Assembly (NCBI GenBank): GCA_038529265.1
Contig: JBCBDX010000006.1
Span: 1 to 64,000, forward strand
Source: JBCBDX01 sp038529265
GTDB taxonomy: Bacteria > Pseudomonadota > Alphaproteobacteria > Rhizobiales > Rhizobiaceae
Direction: 5' to 3'
Length of the DNA: 64,000 nucleotides
Shown here: one piece after another, positions 7,512 to 16,296 of the stretch
Layout of the letters: the number at the start of each line of letters is the position of its first letter
Numbering within the stretch: the stretch's first letter is position 1
Made by a program: the position numbers and the translations under genes
The notes under the pieces: generated by a model
The model's database searches: none
Told to the model about the DNA's origin: nothing
The model's input: the letters and a program-made list of their open reading frames with translations, nothing else

Positions 7512-8161
7512 CGCAAAAGCCGCCCGACAGCCTGTACTTGAAAGAGATAGCGATCAGCTTGAAAGGCAAGTCGCTCATCGCAGTCAACAAAAGGATTGAA
7601 CCCGGTGAGGTGCTGACCGTCATGGGTCCCTCCGGCTCAGGCAAGTCAACGCTGCTAGCCTTCATTGGCGGATTTTTGGCGCCAATCTTCAAAGCCCGGG
7701 GGCAGGCCTTTTGTGGCACGACGGAGATAACTGCATTGCCTCCGCAAAAGCGTCGGGCGGGTCTCCTGTTCCAAGACCCACTTTTATTTCCGCATATGTC
7801 AGTTGGTGGCAACTTGGCTTTTGCGGCACCAGCGTCCGTGACCGGCAAAGCCGCACGCCGTGACAGCGCTGAGCAAATGCTCAATGCACTGGAGTTGGCT
7901 GATTATGTTGACGCAGACCCCGATACGCTTTCCGGCGGGCAAAAAGCTCGCGTTGCGTTGGGCCGTGTGCTGATTTCGGAGCCTGCGTACCTGCTGCTGG
8001 ATGAGCCCTTTTCCAAGTTGGACGCCGCTTTGCGCGATCAAATGCGCGCGCTGGTTTTCAATCGGGCAAAGGAAAGACAATTGCCGGTGGTTCTTGTAAC
8101 GCATGACCAAGCTGACGCTGATGCGGCCGACGGCCCGATTGTTTATGTCGATACACGCTGA
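7508..8161 (+). CDS. ABC transporter ATP-binding protein, YnjD type
   Basis: A 217-residue ATPase with Walker A GPSGSGKST (residues 40-48), a Q-loop LLFQDPLLFPHMSV, the signature LSGGQKARVALGR, Walker B LLLDEP and the switch His in VTHDQADAD. It is short, like YnjD, and lacks the C-terminal regulatory domain of MalK-type ATPases. The ATG at 7508 overlaps the permease stop, which sets the start; the open frame extends upstream to 7094 but only inside the permease gene. It completes the transporter and overlaps the next gene by about 17 bases. Confidence 0.88.
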   Translation: MTQKPPDSLYLKEIAISLKGKSLIAVNKRIEPGEVLTVMGPSGSGKSTLLAFIGGFLAPIFKARGQAFCGTTEITALPPQKRRAGLLFQDPLLFPHMSVGGNLAFAAPASVTGKAARRDSAEQMLNALELADYVDADPDTLSGGQKARVALGRVLISEPAYLLLDEPFSKLDAALRDQMRALVFNRAKERQLPVVLVTHDQADADAADGPIVYVDTR

Positions 8162-10628
8162 CCCTTTGCCCAAACTGCCAGTATGCGATGTCCTGGGCAA
8201 GCTATCGACAGCCTTGGCAAAGTCGACCAATGCGGTTCTCATTGCACCGCCGGGCGCCGGTAAAACCACACTGGTGCCGCTGGCATTGGTTGAAGCTGGG
8301 TGGCTCCAGCAAGACAAAAAAATTATCATGCTTGAGCCGCGACGGCTGGCAGCACGAGCGGCGGCGCAAAGGATTGCGCAGCTTACCGGTTCTAAACTCG
8401 GCGATCTCGTCGGCTACCGTATGCGCATGGATACGAAGACCTCCGCTGCAACGCGCATTGAGATCGTAACCGAAGGCGTTTTCACACGGATGATTTTGGA
8501 TGATCCGGAGTTGACGGGCGTCGGTTGTATTATTTTCGATGAATTCCACGAGCGGTCGCTGGATGCAGATTTCGGTTTGGCGCTTGCATTGGAGGCGCAG
8601 TCCGCTCTGCGCGAGGATCTGCGTGTTCTGGTTATGTCAGCAACGCTGGACGGTGCACGCGTTGCGGAACTGCTCGGTGACGACGTTCCAGTGATCGAAA
8701 GCCGTGGACGCACCTTTCCCGTTAAGAAACTTTATATCCCACGCAGACCCAATGACCGCATTGAGCAGGCCGTCGCCGCCGCTATCAAAAAGGCGCTGCG
8801 AGATCATGATGGCAGCATGTTGGTATTTCTCCCGGGGCGTGGAGAGATTGAGCGCACGCGTGACTTACTGCATGATGTAGCAAGCGATAGCATTTTGGTT
8901 GCCCCCCTTTTTGGCGCGATGGATCTGAAAGATCAGGCCATCGCAATTGAAACTCCGCCCGATGGCGTGCGCAAGATTGTGCTGGCAACAGCAGTCGCGC
9001 AAACATCGATCACTATTGAAGGCGTTAAGATCGTTGTCGACAGCGGTTTGTCGCGTGAAGCGGTTTTTGAGCCCCGTTTTCAAACAACACGCTTGGAGAC
9101 GGTAAAAGTCTCGCAGGCAACTGCTGAACAGCGTGCCGGCCGCGCCGGGCGCACCGCACCGGGTGTTGCGATCCGCCTATGGCACGAAGGTCAGACCCGC
9201 GCGTTACCGCCCTTTGATCCGCCGGAAATAGAGCGCACCGATTTGCGACGTTTTTTACTGGACTGCGCAGTTTGGGGTGCCAAGGACCCGACTTCGCTTT
9301 CTTTGCTGGATCGACCGGCGTCTTCAGCCCTCCAACAGGCGCACGAGAGTTTGGTCCAACTCGGTGCATTAAGCGAAGCTGGTCAGCTTACACCGATCGG
9401 CAAACTCATTGCCCGCATTCCTCTGCCGGTGCCTTTGGCGGCCATGGTTGCTGCTGCAAAAAGCAAGGCAGATGCCGAATTTCGGTCGGCTGTTGCCTTG
9501 GCGATTGTCGATTTGGCGCCGACCAGTCGAGAGCTGAACCTGGAGATCATTTTGCGCGACCTGCAAAGCGGTCGTTTTGGAAAACGCGGAAAGGCCCTGT
9601 TGCAGCGCGCCAACGCTATCGCGTTACGGCCCAAATTGGAGACCAATGAAACCGTCAAGCCATCCCTCGGTAGCGTCTTGCTAGACGCTTTCCCGGATCG
9701 GGTAGCCATGCGCCGCGGCGCTCAAACGGGTAGCTTTCTAATGGCAAACGGGCGCGGTGTTCGCGTTGAAGAAGAACATCTCTTGGCAAATGAAAAGTTC
9801 TTGCTTGTGGTTGATGTCATCGGGTCAGCGGCTCAAGGGCGCGTGATGCTTGCGAGCACACTTAGTCAGTATGAAATAGATGCATCGCTTGCCAATCAAT
9901 ATGAAAAACGTCTTGTCCTGCAGTCAACAGATGCGGGTGCGATCACAGCACGTCGCGAAACGCGTTTGGGCGCCTTGAAACTTTCAACGGTCAGCGAGCC
10001 GGTCAAGCCAAGCGAAGAATTGGAGGACGCGCTCTGTGCCCTGGTCATCGAAAAGGGGTTTGGCATTTTACCGATGCGCAATGAGCATTATGCAATGCTT
10101 GCGCGTCTTGACTGGCTTCATCGAAACCATAGCGAGCCTTGGGTTGATACCAGTGAGGAGGTGCTCATTGCAAATGTCTCAAAATGGCTAAAGCCCTTTT
10201 TGGCTGGAAAGACGTCGCTCGCTGAACTGTCGGCCGACGAACTGCGAGCGGCCATCAAGTCACTCTTACCAGCAGAACTGGCGAATGATCTTGATAATGC
10301 TGCACCCACTGCCTTCAAATTGCCGACCGGAAGAATGGCACAGTTGCAGTACAAAAATGACAAGGCAAACCCGATCCTTTCCGTCCGGGTTCAGGAGCTT
10401 TTTGGTTTGTCTGTTCACCCGAGCGTGAACAATGGGCGCATACCGCTTCTTATCGAAATGCTTTCACCAGCCCAAAGACCCATTCAGATGACACTCGATC
10501 TGCCCGGCTTTTGGGTTGGAAGTTGGTCAGAGGTACGCAAAGAAATGCGGGGTCGTTACCCCAAGCATTTCTGGCCTGAAGATCCTGCGAACGCTGCTGC
10601 GACGGATCGCGCCAAACCTCGAAAATAG
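8145..10628 (+). CDS. hrpB: ATP-dependent helicase HrpB
   Basis: About 827 residues, a DExH-box helicase of the HrpB family. Walker A is APPGAGKTT near residues 33-41, motif II is FDEFHER (the Phe in DEFH is typical of HrpB), motif III is MSATLDG, and motif VI is QRAGRAGRTAPG. The HrpB C-terminal domain ends with the conserved GFWVGSWSEVRKEMRGRYP and PKHFWPEDP. The cellular role of HrpB is poorly known; RNA or nucleoprotein remodelling is assumed from the family. The start is uncertain: ATG 8145 gives the usual length, with 8103 and 8121 as alternatives further inside the upstream ATPase gene. Confidence 0.9.
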   Translation: MSIHADPLPKLPVCDVLGKLSTALAKSTNAVLIAPPGAGKTTLVPLALVEAGWLQQDKKIIMLEPRRLAARAAAQRIAQLTGSKLGDLVGYRMRMDTKTSAATRIEIVTEGVFTRMILDDPELTGVGCIIFDEFHERSLDADFGLALALEAQSALREDLRVLVMSATLDGARVAELLGDDVPVIESRGRTFPVKKLYIPRRPNDRIEQAVAAAIKKALRDHDGSMLVFLPGRGEIERTRDLLHDVASDSILVAPLFGAMDLKDQAIAIETPPDGVRKIVLATAVAQTSITIEGVKIVVDSGLSREAVFEPRFQTTRLETVKVSQATAEQRAGRAGRTAPGVAIRLWHEGQTRALPPFDPPEIERTDLRRFLLDCAVWGAKDPTSLSLLDRPASSALQQAHESLVQLGALSEAGQLTPIGKLIARIPLPVPLAAMVAAAKSKADAEFRSAVALAIVDLAPTSRELNLEIILRDLQSGRFGKRGKALLQRANAIALRPKLETNETVKPSLGSVLLDAFPDRVAMRRGAQTGSFLMANGRGVRVEEEHLLANEKFLLVVDVIGSAAQGRVMLASTLSQYEIDASLANQYEKRLVLQSTDAGAITARRETRLGALKLSTVSEPVKPSEELEDALCALVIEKGFGILPMRNEHYAMLARLDWLHRNHSEPWVDTSEEVLIANVSKWLKPFLAGKTSLAELSADELRAAIKSLLPAELANDLDNAAPTAFKLPTGRMAQLQYKNDKANPILSVRVQELFGLSVHPSVNNGRIPLLIEMLSPAQRPIQMTLDLPGFWVGSWSEVRKEMRGRYPKHFWPEDPANAAATDRAKPRK

Positions 10629-10654
10629 CTGGTTTTTTTTGCAAATAACGCCAT

Positions 10655-11989
10655 ATGCGCACTATGGTCGATATGGCGCTGACAGAACCGGTTATAACCT
10701 CTTCGGGTGGCCCCCGACAGTCTCGCCTGCGCGTATCGACGCTCACCAATACCCGTTGGCTGGCAATTCTGGGCCAAGGGATCGCCGTGTCCGTTGTCGC
10801 CGGCTACTTCAAGTTTCCGTTCCCGGTCATTGCCTGCACGCTGCTCCTCGCGCTCTCTGCGCTTTTGAATCTGGTACTGATCTGGTTGTTTCAAGCTAAC
10901 CAGCGTTTGGGACCAAATAGCGTCCTTCTGGTACTCGTCTTTGACATTCTTCAATTGGCGGCGCTGCTTTATCTCACCGGTGGACTGGAAAACCCGTTCT
11001 CCGCCTTGATGATTGTCCATGTGGTCATTTCCGCAGCGACCTTGCCCGTGATTTACACCGGTGGGCTCTGCTTGCTGGTGACGATTGTCGCCTCACTACT
11101 TGGATTTTTTCACTTCCCGCTGCCCTGGTACCCAGACACACAATTGGACTTGCCGTTGATTTTTGTGCTTGGCATGTGGGGCGCAGTACTGTCGTCCATC
11201 ATGTTCAGTGCGTTTTATATCCACCGCGTGGCCGAAGAGGCGCGCAGCTTGGCAGATGCGCTCAATGAAGCCGAGTTGGTGCTTCAGCGCGAACAGCATC
11301 TGTCGGCCATTGATGGGTTGGCGGCCGCAGCTGCCCATGAACTTGGTACGCCGCTGGCGACCATTTCGCTTGTCGCAAAGGAAATGGATTTGGCGACTGC
11401 AGAAGAGCACGAACTGAAAGAAGATGTGCGATTGTTGCGTGATCAGGCCAATCGATGCCGTGAAATTCTCTCGCGCATTGCTACGCTTAATACATCATCG
11501 GAAGCGCCGATTTCCCAACTTGCACTGACGGAAATGATCGAAGAGATTATTGAGCCGCATCGGCATTTGGGGATTGCTATCGATGTGGATGCCGATGGCC
11601 ATGGTGACATGCCCGTCTTTGTACGCAATCCCGGTATTATGTATGGTCTCGGCAACTTCGTTGAAAACGCCGTCGACTTTGCCTCATCGCGCGTCACCAT
11701 AAATTGCTCATGGACTGCCGATAGCATTAGCGTGGAAGTCAGCGATGACGGGCCCGGCTATGGCGTTGATCAGTTGGAACGACTGGGTGAGCCGGATGTG
11801 TCAGCCACTCGCGGGCCCAAACGGGCTCGCAAGGGCTCTGAAGGGCTTGGCTTGGGCATTTTCATCGCAAAAACCCTGCTGGAACGTACAGGAGCTCAGC
11901 TTAAATTTTCAAACGGGCGCGCAACCGGAAGGGGCGCAATTGCAAGGATTGAATGGCCAGCATCATCCACAGTGGTCTGGTCTGCGTAA
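10655..11989 (+). CDS. regB: Redox-responsive sensor histidine kinase RegB/PrrB/ActS family
   Basis: A 444-residue membrane kinase. Six hydrophobic segments lie between about residues 30 and 190. After the third comes GGLENPF (about 111-117), the quinone-associated motif of RegB proteins. The H-box reads AAAAHELGTPLATIS, with phospho-acceptor His, followed by Cys268 in RCREIL, close to the H-box where RegB has a redox-active cysteine. The HATPase domain has N (NFVENAVDF), DDGPGYG and GLGLGIFIAK. The partner RegA lies 18 bases downstream. In the family this pair controls respiration, carbon and nitrogen metabolism according to redox state. No clear RBS precedes the first ATG; 10664 and 10673 are alternatives. 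Confidence 0.92.
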   Translation: MRTMVDMALTEPVITSSGGPRQSRLRVSTLTNTRWLAILGQGIAVSVVAGYFKFPFPVIACTLLLALSALLNLVLIWLFQANQRLGPNSVLLVLVFDILQLAALLYLTGGLENPFSALMIVHVVISAATLPVIYTGGLCLLVTIVASLLGFFHFPLPWYPDTQLDLPLIFVLGMWGAVLSSIMFSAFYIHRVAEEARSLADALNEAELVLQREQHLSAIDGLAAAAAHELGTPLATISLVAKEMDLATAEEHELKEDVRLLRDQANRCREILSRIATLNTSSEAPISQLALTEMIEEIIEPHRHLGIAIDVDADGHGDMPVFVRNPGIMYGLGNFVENAVDFASSRVTINCSWTADSISVEVSDDGPGYGVDQLERLGEPDVSATRGPKRARKGSEGLGLGIFIAKTLLERTGAQLKFSNGRATGRGAIARIEWPASSTVVWSA

Positions 11990-12007
11990 CAAGTACAAAG
12001 AGGTGAT

Positions 12008-12583
12008 ATGATGTTGGATACGATACAGAAATCCGAGGAAGGCAAATTGGATCTAGGTAGTGATCGGACCATGCTGCTCATGGATGACGACGTGCCGTTT
12101 TTGCGCCGTATGGCACGCGCTCTCGAAACGCGCGGCTTTGAAGTAACAACTGTCGAAACGGTTGCTGAAGGCCTGCTCCAAGTAGCATCTAATCCGCCAG
12201 CTTTTGCGGTCGTGGACATGCGGTTGGGTGACGGCAATGGTCTTGATGTCATCAAGGCGCTTCAGACAAAACGACCTGAGGCGAAAGCCATTGTTCTGAC
12301 CGGTTACGGCAACATCGCCAGTGCGGTAAATGCGGTTAAGCTGGGGGCAGCAAACTATCTGGCAAAACCGGCCGACGCAGATGATGTTGTGAATGCGCTC
12401 ACTGCACCGGCCGATGAAACGCCTCCGCCACCGGACAATCCCATGTCTGCTGACCGGGTCCGCTGGGAGCATATTCAACGCGTCTACGAGATGTGTGATC
12501 GGAATGTTTCAGAGACAGCGCGCCGGCTAAACATGCACCGCCGCACGTTACAGCGCATACTTGCAAAGCGCGCGCCGCGTTAA
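12008..12583 (+). CDS. regA: Response regulator RegA/PrrA/ActR family
   Basis: A 191-residue regulator. The receiver domain has the acidic pair in LLMDDDVPF, phospho-acceptor Asp in VVDMRLGDGNG, Thr in VLTGYG and Lys in YLAKPADAD. A proline-rich linker (DETPPPPDNPM) leads to a Fis-type helix-turn-helix, VSETARRLNMHRRTLQRIL, characteristic of RegA/ActR. GAGGTG lies just before the two adjacent ATG codons (12008, 12011). It is co-transcribed with its kinase and almost touches the stop codon of the convergent mmcB (2-base gap). Confidence 0.93.
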   Translation: MMLDTIQKSEEGKLDLGSDRTMLLMDDDVPFLRRMARALETRGFEVTTVETVAEGLLQVASNPPAFAVVDMRLGDGNGLDVIKALQTKRPEAKAIVLTGYGNIASAVNAVKLGAANYLAKPADADDVVNALTAPADETPPPPDNPMSADRVRWEHIQRVYEMCDRNVSETARRLNMHRRTLQRILAKRAPR

Positions 12584-12585
12584 CG

Positions 12586-13074
12586 CTATAGCTTATCACT
12601 TGTGGCGGCCCATTCGGCCGTCATGAGCCTTTGCGATGCAGCACGAGCGATACGCAGCATCATCGCCTTGCGGCGTGCAGCGCTGAGCTTCTTATGCTCA
12701 CTTGGTTGCACAATGATTTCTGCGCCAAAATTGTCCGCGACAATAAACCCGACTTCCTCTGGAAATATCGACTGAGGCACATCGGGAAGTGTCGCAAAGG
12801 CAAAAGCGTCACAAAAATCCTCATAATCGCGCCACTTGTTATCGGCTCTCAAATCCTCAGCTGATGATTTGATCTCGATAATCCAGATGCTGCCATCTTT
12901 ACCAATGGCTGTGAGGTCGGCTCGCCGACCATTGGCCAACGATAATTCTGCCAAAGCCGCAAAGCCCATCTCTGTCAACATAAGTTGCGCGCCTCGGCGT
13001 ACGCGCATAGCGCGATCTGACTGTCGATTATCAATCAAAGGATGCGAATTTGGTGCAGCGGAGACCAAGGGCAT
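12586..13074 (-). CDS. mmcB: MmcB family DNA repair protein
   Basis: About 162 residues from the ATG at 13074. The frame stays open to 13176, but MPLVSAAPNSHPLIDNRQSD matches the usual N-terminus of MmcB. The core has RADLTAIGKDGSIWIIEIK, the D...ExK arrangement of a PD-(D/E)xK nuclease-like fold, followed by DNKWRDYEDFCDAFAFA. In Caulobacter, MmcB is a DNA-damage-induced factor needed for mitomycin resistance; the biochemical activity is not proven. No RBS is obvious and I found no alphaproteobacterial LexA box (GTTC-N7-GTTC) in front. Confidence 0.82.
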   Translation of the reverse strand: MPLVSAAPNSHPLIDNRQSDRAMRVRRGAQLMLTEMGFAALAELSLANGRRADLTAIGKDGSIWIIEIKSSAEDLRADNKWRDYEDFCDAFAFATLPDVPQSIFPEEVGFIVADNFGAEIIVQPSEHKKLSAARRKAMMLRIARAASQRLMTAEWAATSDKL

Positions 13075-13259
13075 GGCACAAGTAGAACATGATTTGCGGG
13101 CGATGCGAAGCCAAACTGTTGTAGCCAAGTGACGGTTTGCGTCACGCAACGACAAAAAATGGCTTTTTCGTGGCATTCGTACTGGACAGTACCATGGTCG
13201 ATCACATAACCGTTAGGGAAGTTAATGATTTGGGCATTCAGCGAACGCGAGGTTGAAAT

Positions 13260-13889
13260 ATGTCTTTTCGGATGATCGCAACGGCAGTTGTGGTGGCGCT
13301 GGCGACGGTGCTGGTAGGCTGCTCAACGACTACTAATTCAACCTACTTCTCTGGCGCTTATGCCGGCAAAAGCGATGGTCAGTTCACACTGCCACGCATC
13401 CCGGTTTCCAAGGTGCCACGTCAATATCGCCGCCAAATTGTCAATTACGAGACAAAGCACCGCGTTGGTACGATTGTTGTCGATACGCCAAATCGCTTCC
13501 TTTACCTCGTTGAACCAAACGGCAAGGCAATCCGCTATGGCATCGGCGTTGGCCGCGATGGTTTCCGCTGGTCCGGCACGGCTAAAGTTGGCTGGAAACG
13601 TGAGTGGCCAATTTGGACGCCGCCTGCAGCGATGATCAGACGTCAGCCGGAATTGGCTAAATACCGCGGTGGTATGAAGCCTGGTCTCATGAACCCTCTC
13701 GGTGCACGCGCCCTCTACCTCACTCAAGGCGGCCGCGACACAGGTTATCGTCTGCATGGCTCGCCTGAATGGTGGTCAATTGGCACAGAAGCGTCGTCAG
13801 GCTGTATTCGCTTGATGAACCAGGATATCGTTGATCTTTACGAGCGCGTTAAGCCAGGCGCCAAGGTGGTCGTGCTGAAACAGCCGTAA
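13260..13889 (+). CDS. L,D-transpeptidase (YkuD domain) lipoprotein
   Basis: A 209-residue envelope protein. The signal peptide ends in a lipobox, LVGC, with Cys21 as the lipidated residue. The YkuD catalytic domain covers about residues 80-205, with conserved RYGIGVGRDGF, HGSPEW and the active-site box SSGCIRLMNQD, including the catalytic Cys, His and Arg. Such enzymes make 3-3 cross-links in peptidoglycan or attach proteins to it, activities prominent in Hyphomicrobiales. It is a single gene, closed by a strong terminator. Confidence 0.92.
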   Translation: MSFRMIATAVVVALATVLVGCSTTTNSTYFSGAYAGKSDGQFTLPRIPVSKVPRQYRRQIVNYETKHRVGTIVVDTPNRFLYLVEPNGKAIRYGIGVGRDGFRWSGTAKVGWKREWPIWTPPAAMIRRQPELAKYRGGMKPGLMNPLGARALYLTQGGRDTGYRLHGSPEWWSIGTEASSGCIRLMNQDIVDLYERVKPGAKVVVLKQP

Positions 13890-13906
13890 ACCGAAAGACA
13901 TCTAAA

Positions 13907-13940
13907 GAAAAAGGCCGGGCTTATCGCCCGGCCTTTTTTT
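13907..13940. terminator. Bidirectional intrinsic terminator between ldt and nfu genes
   Basis: The perfect 8-bp stem GGCCGGGC/GCCCGGCC (13913-13920 with 13926-13933) has a five-base loop and is followed by T7. A-rich sequence on the other side (13907-13912) gives a weaker U-run for the minus strand, so it can serve both convergent genes. Confidence 0.9.
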
Positions 13941-13960
13941 GTAAGAATGAAGTCCAAGAT

Positions 13961-14530
13961 TTAGATTGCTTCGACTTGCTGCACTTCGGGGATAAAGTGG
14001 CGAAGCAGGTTTTGGATGCCGTGTTTCAATGTTGCTGTTGAAGACGGACAACCAGCACAGGCGCCTTTCATGTGCAGGAACACAACACCTTCTTTGTAGC
14101 CACGAAAAGTTATATCGCCGCCATCTTGAGCGACCGCCGGGCGAACCCGCGTTTCAATCAATTCCTTGATGGTTGTCACGATGTTCTCATCGCCACTGTC
14201 GAAAAACTCTTCGCCTTCTTCGTCTATGGCGGCACCGCTCTCAGTGTCCATGACCGGCAGGTTGGCGGTGAAATGTTCCATGACGCCGGCCAAAATGGCT
14301 GGTTTCATGTGAGACCAATCAACAGCCTCGTCTTTGGTGATGGTGATAAAATCATAGCCGAAGAACACACCCTCGACGCCATCAACGTCAAACAGCCGGG
14401 CCGCCAAAGGCGATTTTTCGCCAGCTTCTTCTGCTGATCGAAAGTCAGCTGTACCCATATCCATGACAACGCGACCGGGAAGAAATTTCAGGGTCGCAGG
14501 ATTGGGCGTCGTCTCGGTTTGAATGAACAT
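13961..14530 (-). CDS. NifU-family Fe-S cluster assembly/carrier protein (Nfu type)
   Basis: A 189-residue protein with the N-terminal Nfu_N domain (MFIQTETTPNPATLKFLPG onward) and a C-terminal NifU domain with RVRPAVAQDGGDI and the CxxC pair in GACAGCPSS, which holds a bridging 4Fe-4S cluster. Nfu proteins pass clusters to target enzymes such as lipoyl synthase and aconitase. The architecture is the alphaproteobacterial/mitochondrial Nfu1 type rather than the NifU of nitrogenase clusters. It shares a bidirectional terminator with the convergent L,D-transpeptidase gene. Confidence 0.92.
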   Translation of the reverse strand: MFIQTETTPNPATLKFLPGRVVMDMGTADFRSAEEAGEKSPLAARLFDVDGVEGVFFGYDFITITKDEAVDWSHMKPAILAGVMEHFTANLPVMDTESGAAIDEEGEEFFDSGDENIVTTIKELIETRVRPAVAQDGGDITFRGYKEGVVFLHMKGACAGCPSSTATLKHGIQNLLRHFIPEVQQVEAI

Positions 14531-14611
14531 TGGCTCATCTCTTAGATTAGAATGATTCCAAAATAGCGCTTCTATCGCCGCTATTCAAGCTCATCTGGTG
14601 CTCGCAACCTT

Positions 14612-15103
14612 TTATGCAAGGCAGGCAATATCTTCATCAGACAGATTGGCAGGCACGACAGTGACAGGAATTGGAAACGCTGCGCCACGACCCGCAACAG
14701 AAGAGACCAAAGGACCGGGCCCCTCTTTCGCCGGGCTGGCGGCAAGCACCATGATCGCAATTTCCTGATCGTCTTCGATCAACTGGTGGATCTGCTCCAC
14801 TGGCGCGCCTTCACGTATCACCTCTTCTGGGACAATATTGACCGTCTCGCGCGCAAGTTCAGAGTATTTTGAGATGCGGCGTTGTGCTTCCGACATCGCT
14901 TCCTCGCGCATCACCTGTTCGACGCCCAGCCAGTGCTGAAACTCACCAGACTCAATCACGTAAAGGAGCACGAGCCCACCACCGGTACTATCCGCGCGTC
15001 GAGCCGCATAAACCACAGCGCGTTCGCATTCGGGCGTTTCGTCGATAATCGCAAGAAACTTTCTGCGATGCCCGTCGCGGACCGAGAGTCGTTGCTTTAC
15101 CAT
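14612..15103 (-). CDS. Universal stress protein family
   Basis: About 163 residues from the ATG at 15103; another in-frame ATG at 15139 would add 12. The UspA fold is indicated by KFLAIIDETPECERAVVYAARRA, LVLLYVIE, and a later IMVLAASPAKEGPGP with VTVVP near the end, although the canonical ATP-loop G-x2-G-x9-G-S/T is imperfect. Cytoplasmic stress proteins of this family often bind ATP and form dimers. It follows trpS on the same strand in a probable operon with 55 bases between. Its specific role is unknown. Confidence 0.8.
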   Translation of the reverse strand: MVKQRLSVRDGHRRKFLAIIDETPECERAVVYAARRADSTGGGLVLLYVIESGEFQHWLGVEQVMREEAMSEAQRRISKYSELARETVNIVPEEVIREGAPVEQIHQLIEDDQEIAIMVLAASPAKEGPGPLVSSVAGRGAAFPIPVTVVPANLSDEDIACLA

Positions 15104-15158
15104 GACGCCATGTGTGGCATGCAGATTATGGTGCTGCAAGCTCTGGGCAAATTTGCCT

Positions 15159-16229
15159 TCAATTACTCAGCCCGACGATCTCGCGTACATCGGACATTGT
15201 TTTTCCGGCAATTGCTGAGGCGCGCTCAGCCCCACTCTTCAAAACACTGTCTATGTAACCGGGGTCGGCAGAAAGGCGTCGCATCTCCGAGGCCACGGGG
15301 CTGATTTTTTCAACGGCCAGTTCCGCCAGCATGGGCTTGAACTCAGAAAACGGCTTGCCGCCGACATCCTTCATCACATCTGCAACATCCAAGTCAGCCA
15401 TCGCTGCATAAATGCCGATCAGATTTGTTGCTTCCGGTCTGCCCTCCAGTCCATCAACATCGGTCGGTAGAGGCTCTGGATCAGTTTTTGCCTTACGGAT
15501 TTTCTTGGCAATATCGTCAGACGTGTCGGTCAGATTGATGCGCGACATGTCCGAAGGATCGGACTTCGACATCTTTTTGGTGCCATCACGCAAACTCATG
15601 ATGCGCGTGGCCGGCCCTTCGATGATCGGCTCGGTCAACGGAAAATAGCCGCTTACTGTTTCGCGCCCAATTTCCATTTCAACGCCGATCTCTAGTTCGC
15701 CTATCCGCATGGAATAATCATTATTGAATTTCTGCGCGATGTCGCGCGTCAGCTCCAGATGCTGCTTTTGATCATCGCCCACGGGCACATGCGTTGCGCG
15801 GTAAAGCAAAATGTCAGCAGCCATCAATGTTGGATAAGCAAACAGGCCAACGGATGCGTTTTCGCGATCTTTGCCAGCTTTTTCCTTAAACTGCGTCATG
15901 CGGTTCAGCCAACCCATGCGGGCAACGCAATTGAAAACCCATGCCAATTCCGAATGCTCGCGCACACGGCTTTGATTGAAAACGATGTGTTTCTCAGGAT
16001 CGATGCCGCTCGCGATGTAAGCTGCCGCAACGCCGCGTGTTGCCTCCAGCAGGACGATAGGGTCTTGCGGTACGGTGATCGCATGCAGGTCGACCACGCA
16101 ATAGATGCAGTCCCGGTCTTCTTGAAGTGCGACAAATTTTTTGATGGCACCAAGATAGTTGCCGAGCGTCAAATTGCCGGTTGGCTGAACCCCGGAAAAC
16201 ACCCGTGGATGGAAATAATTGTCAGACAT
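15159..16229 (-). CDS. trpS: Tryptophanyl-tRNA synthetase
   Basis: A 356-residue class I aminoacyl-tRNA synthetase that charges tRNA-Trp. The HIGH-like box is PTGNLTLGNYLG near residues 15-26 and the KMSKS loop is KKMSKSDPSD. The ATG at 16229 begins MSDNYFHPRVFSGVQPTG, matching family N-termini. The frame extends 45 codons further upstream, but that region overlaps the murJ-trpS gap and looks non-coding. Gene order trpS downstream of murJ is usual in rhizobia. Confidence 0.95.
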   Translation of the reverse strand: MSDNYFHPRVFSGVQPTGNLTLGNYLGAIKKFVALQEDRDCIYCVVDLHAITVPQDPIVLLEATRGVAAAYIASGIDPEKHIVFNQSRVREHSELAWVFNCVARMGWLNRMTQFKEKAGKDRENASVGLFAYPTLMAADILLYRATHVPVGDDQKQHLELTRDIAQKFNNDYSMRIGELEIGVEMEIGRETVSGYFPLTEPIIEGPATRIMSLRDGTKKMSKSDPSDMSRINLTDTSDDIAKKIRKAKTDPEPLPTDVDGLEGRPEATNLIGIYAAMADLDVADVMKDVGGKPFSEFKPMLAELAVEKISPVASEMRRLSADPGYIDSVLKSGAERASAIAGKTMSDVREIVGLSN

Positions 16230-16296
16230 GGGAACTGCGATCTGTAAGGTTTCGCGCGGCTTATGGCAGGGCAGGGCCCGTGGTTCAACCCGCTTG

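Noticed and set aside
13075..13259. LexA box upstream of mmcB
   Set aside because: Only a single GAAC half-site (near 13086) is present; no GTTC-N7-GTTC pair was found.
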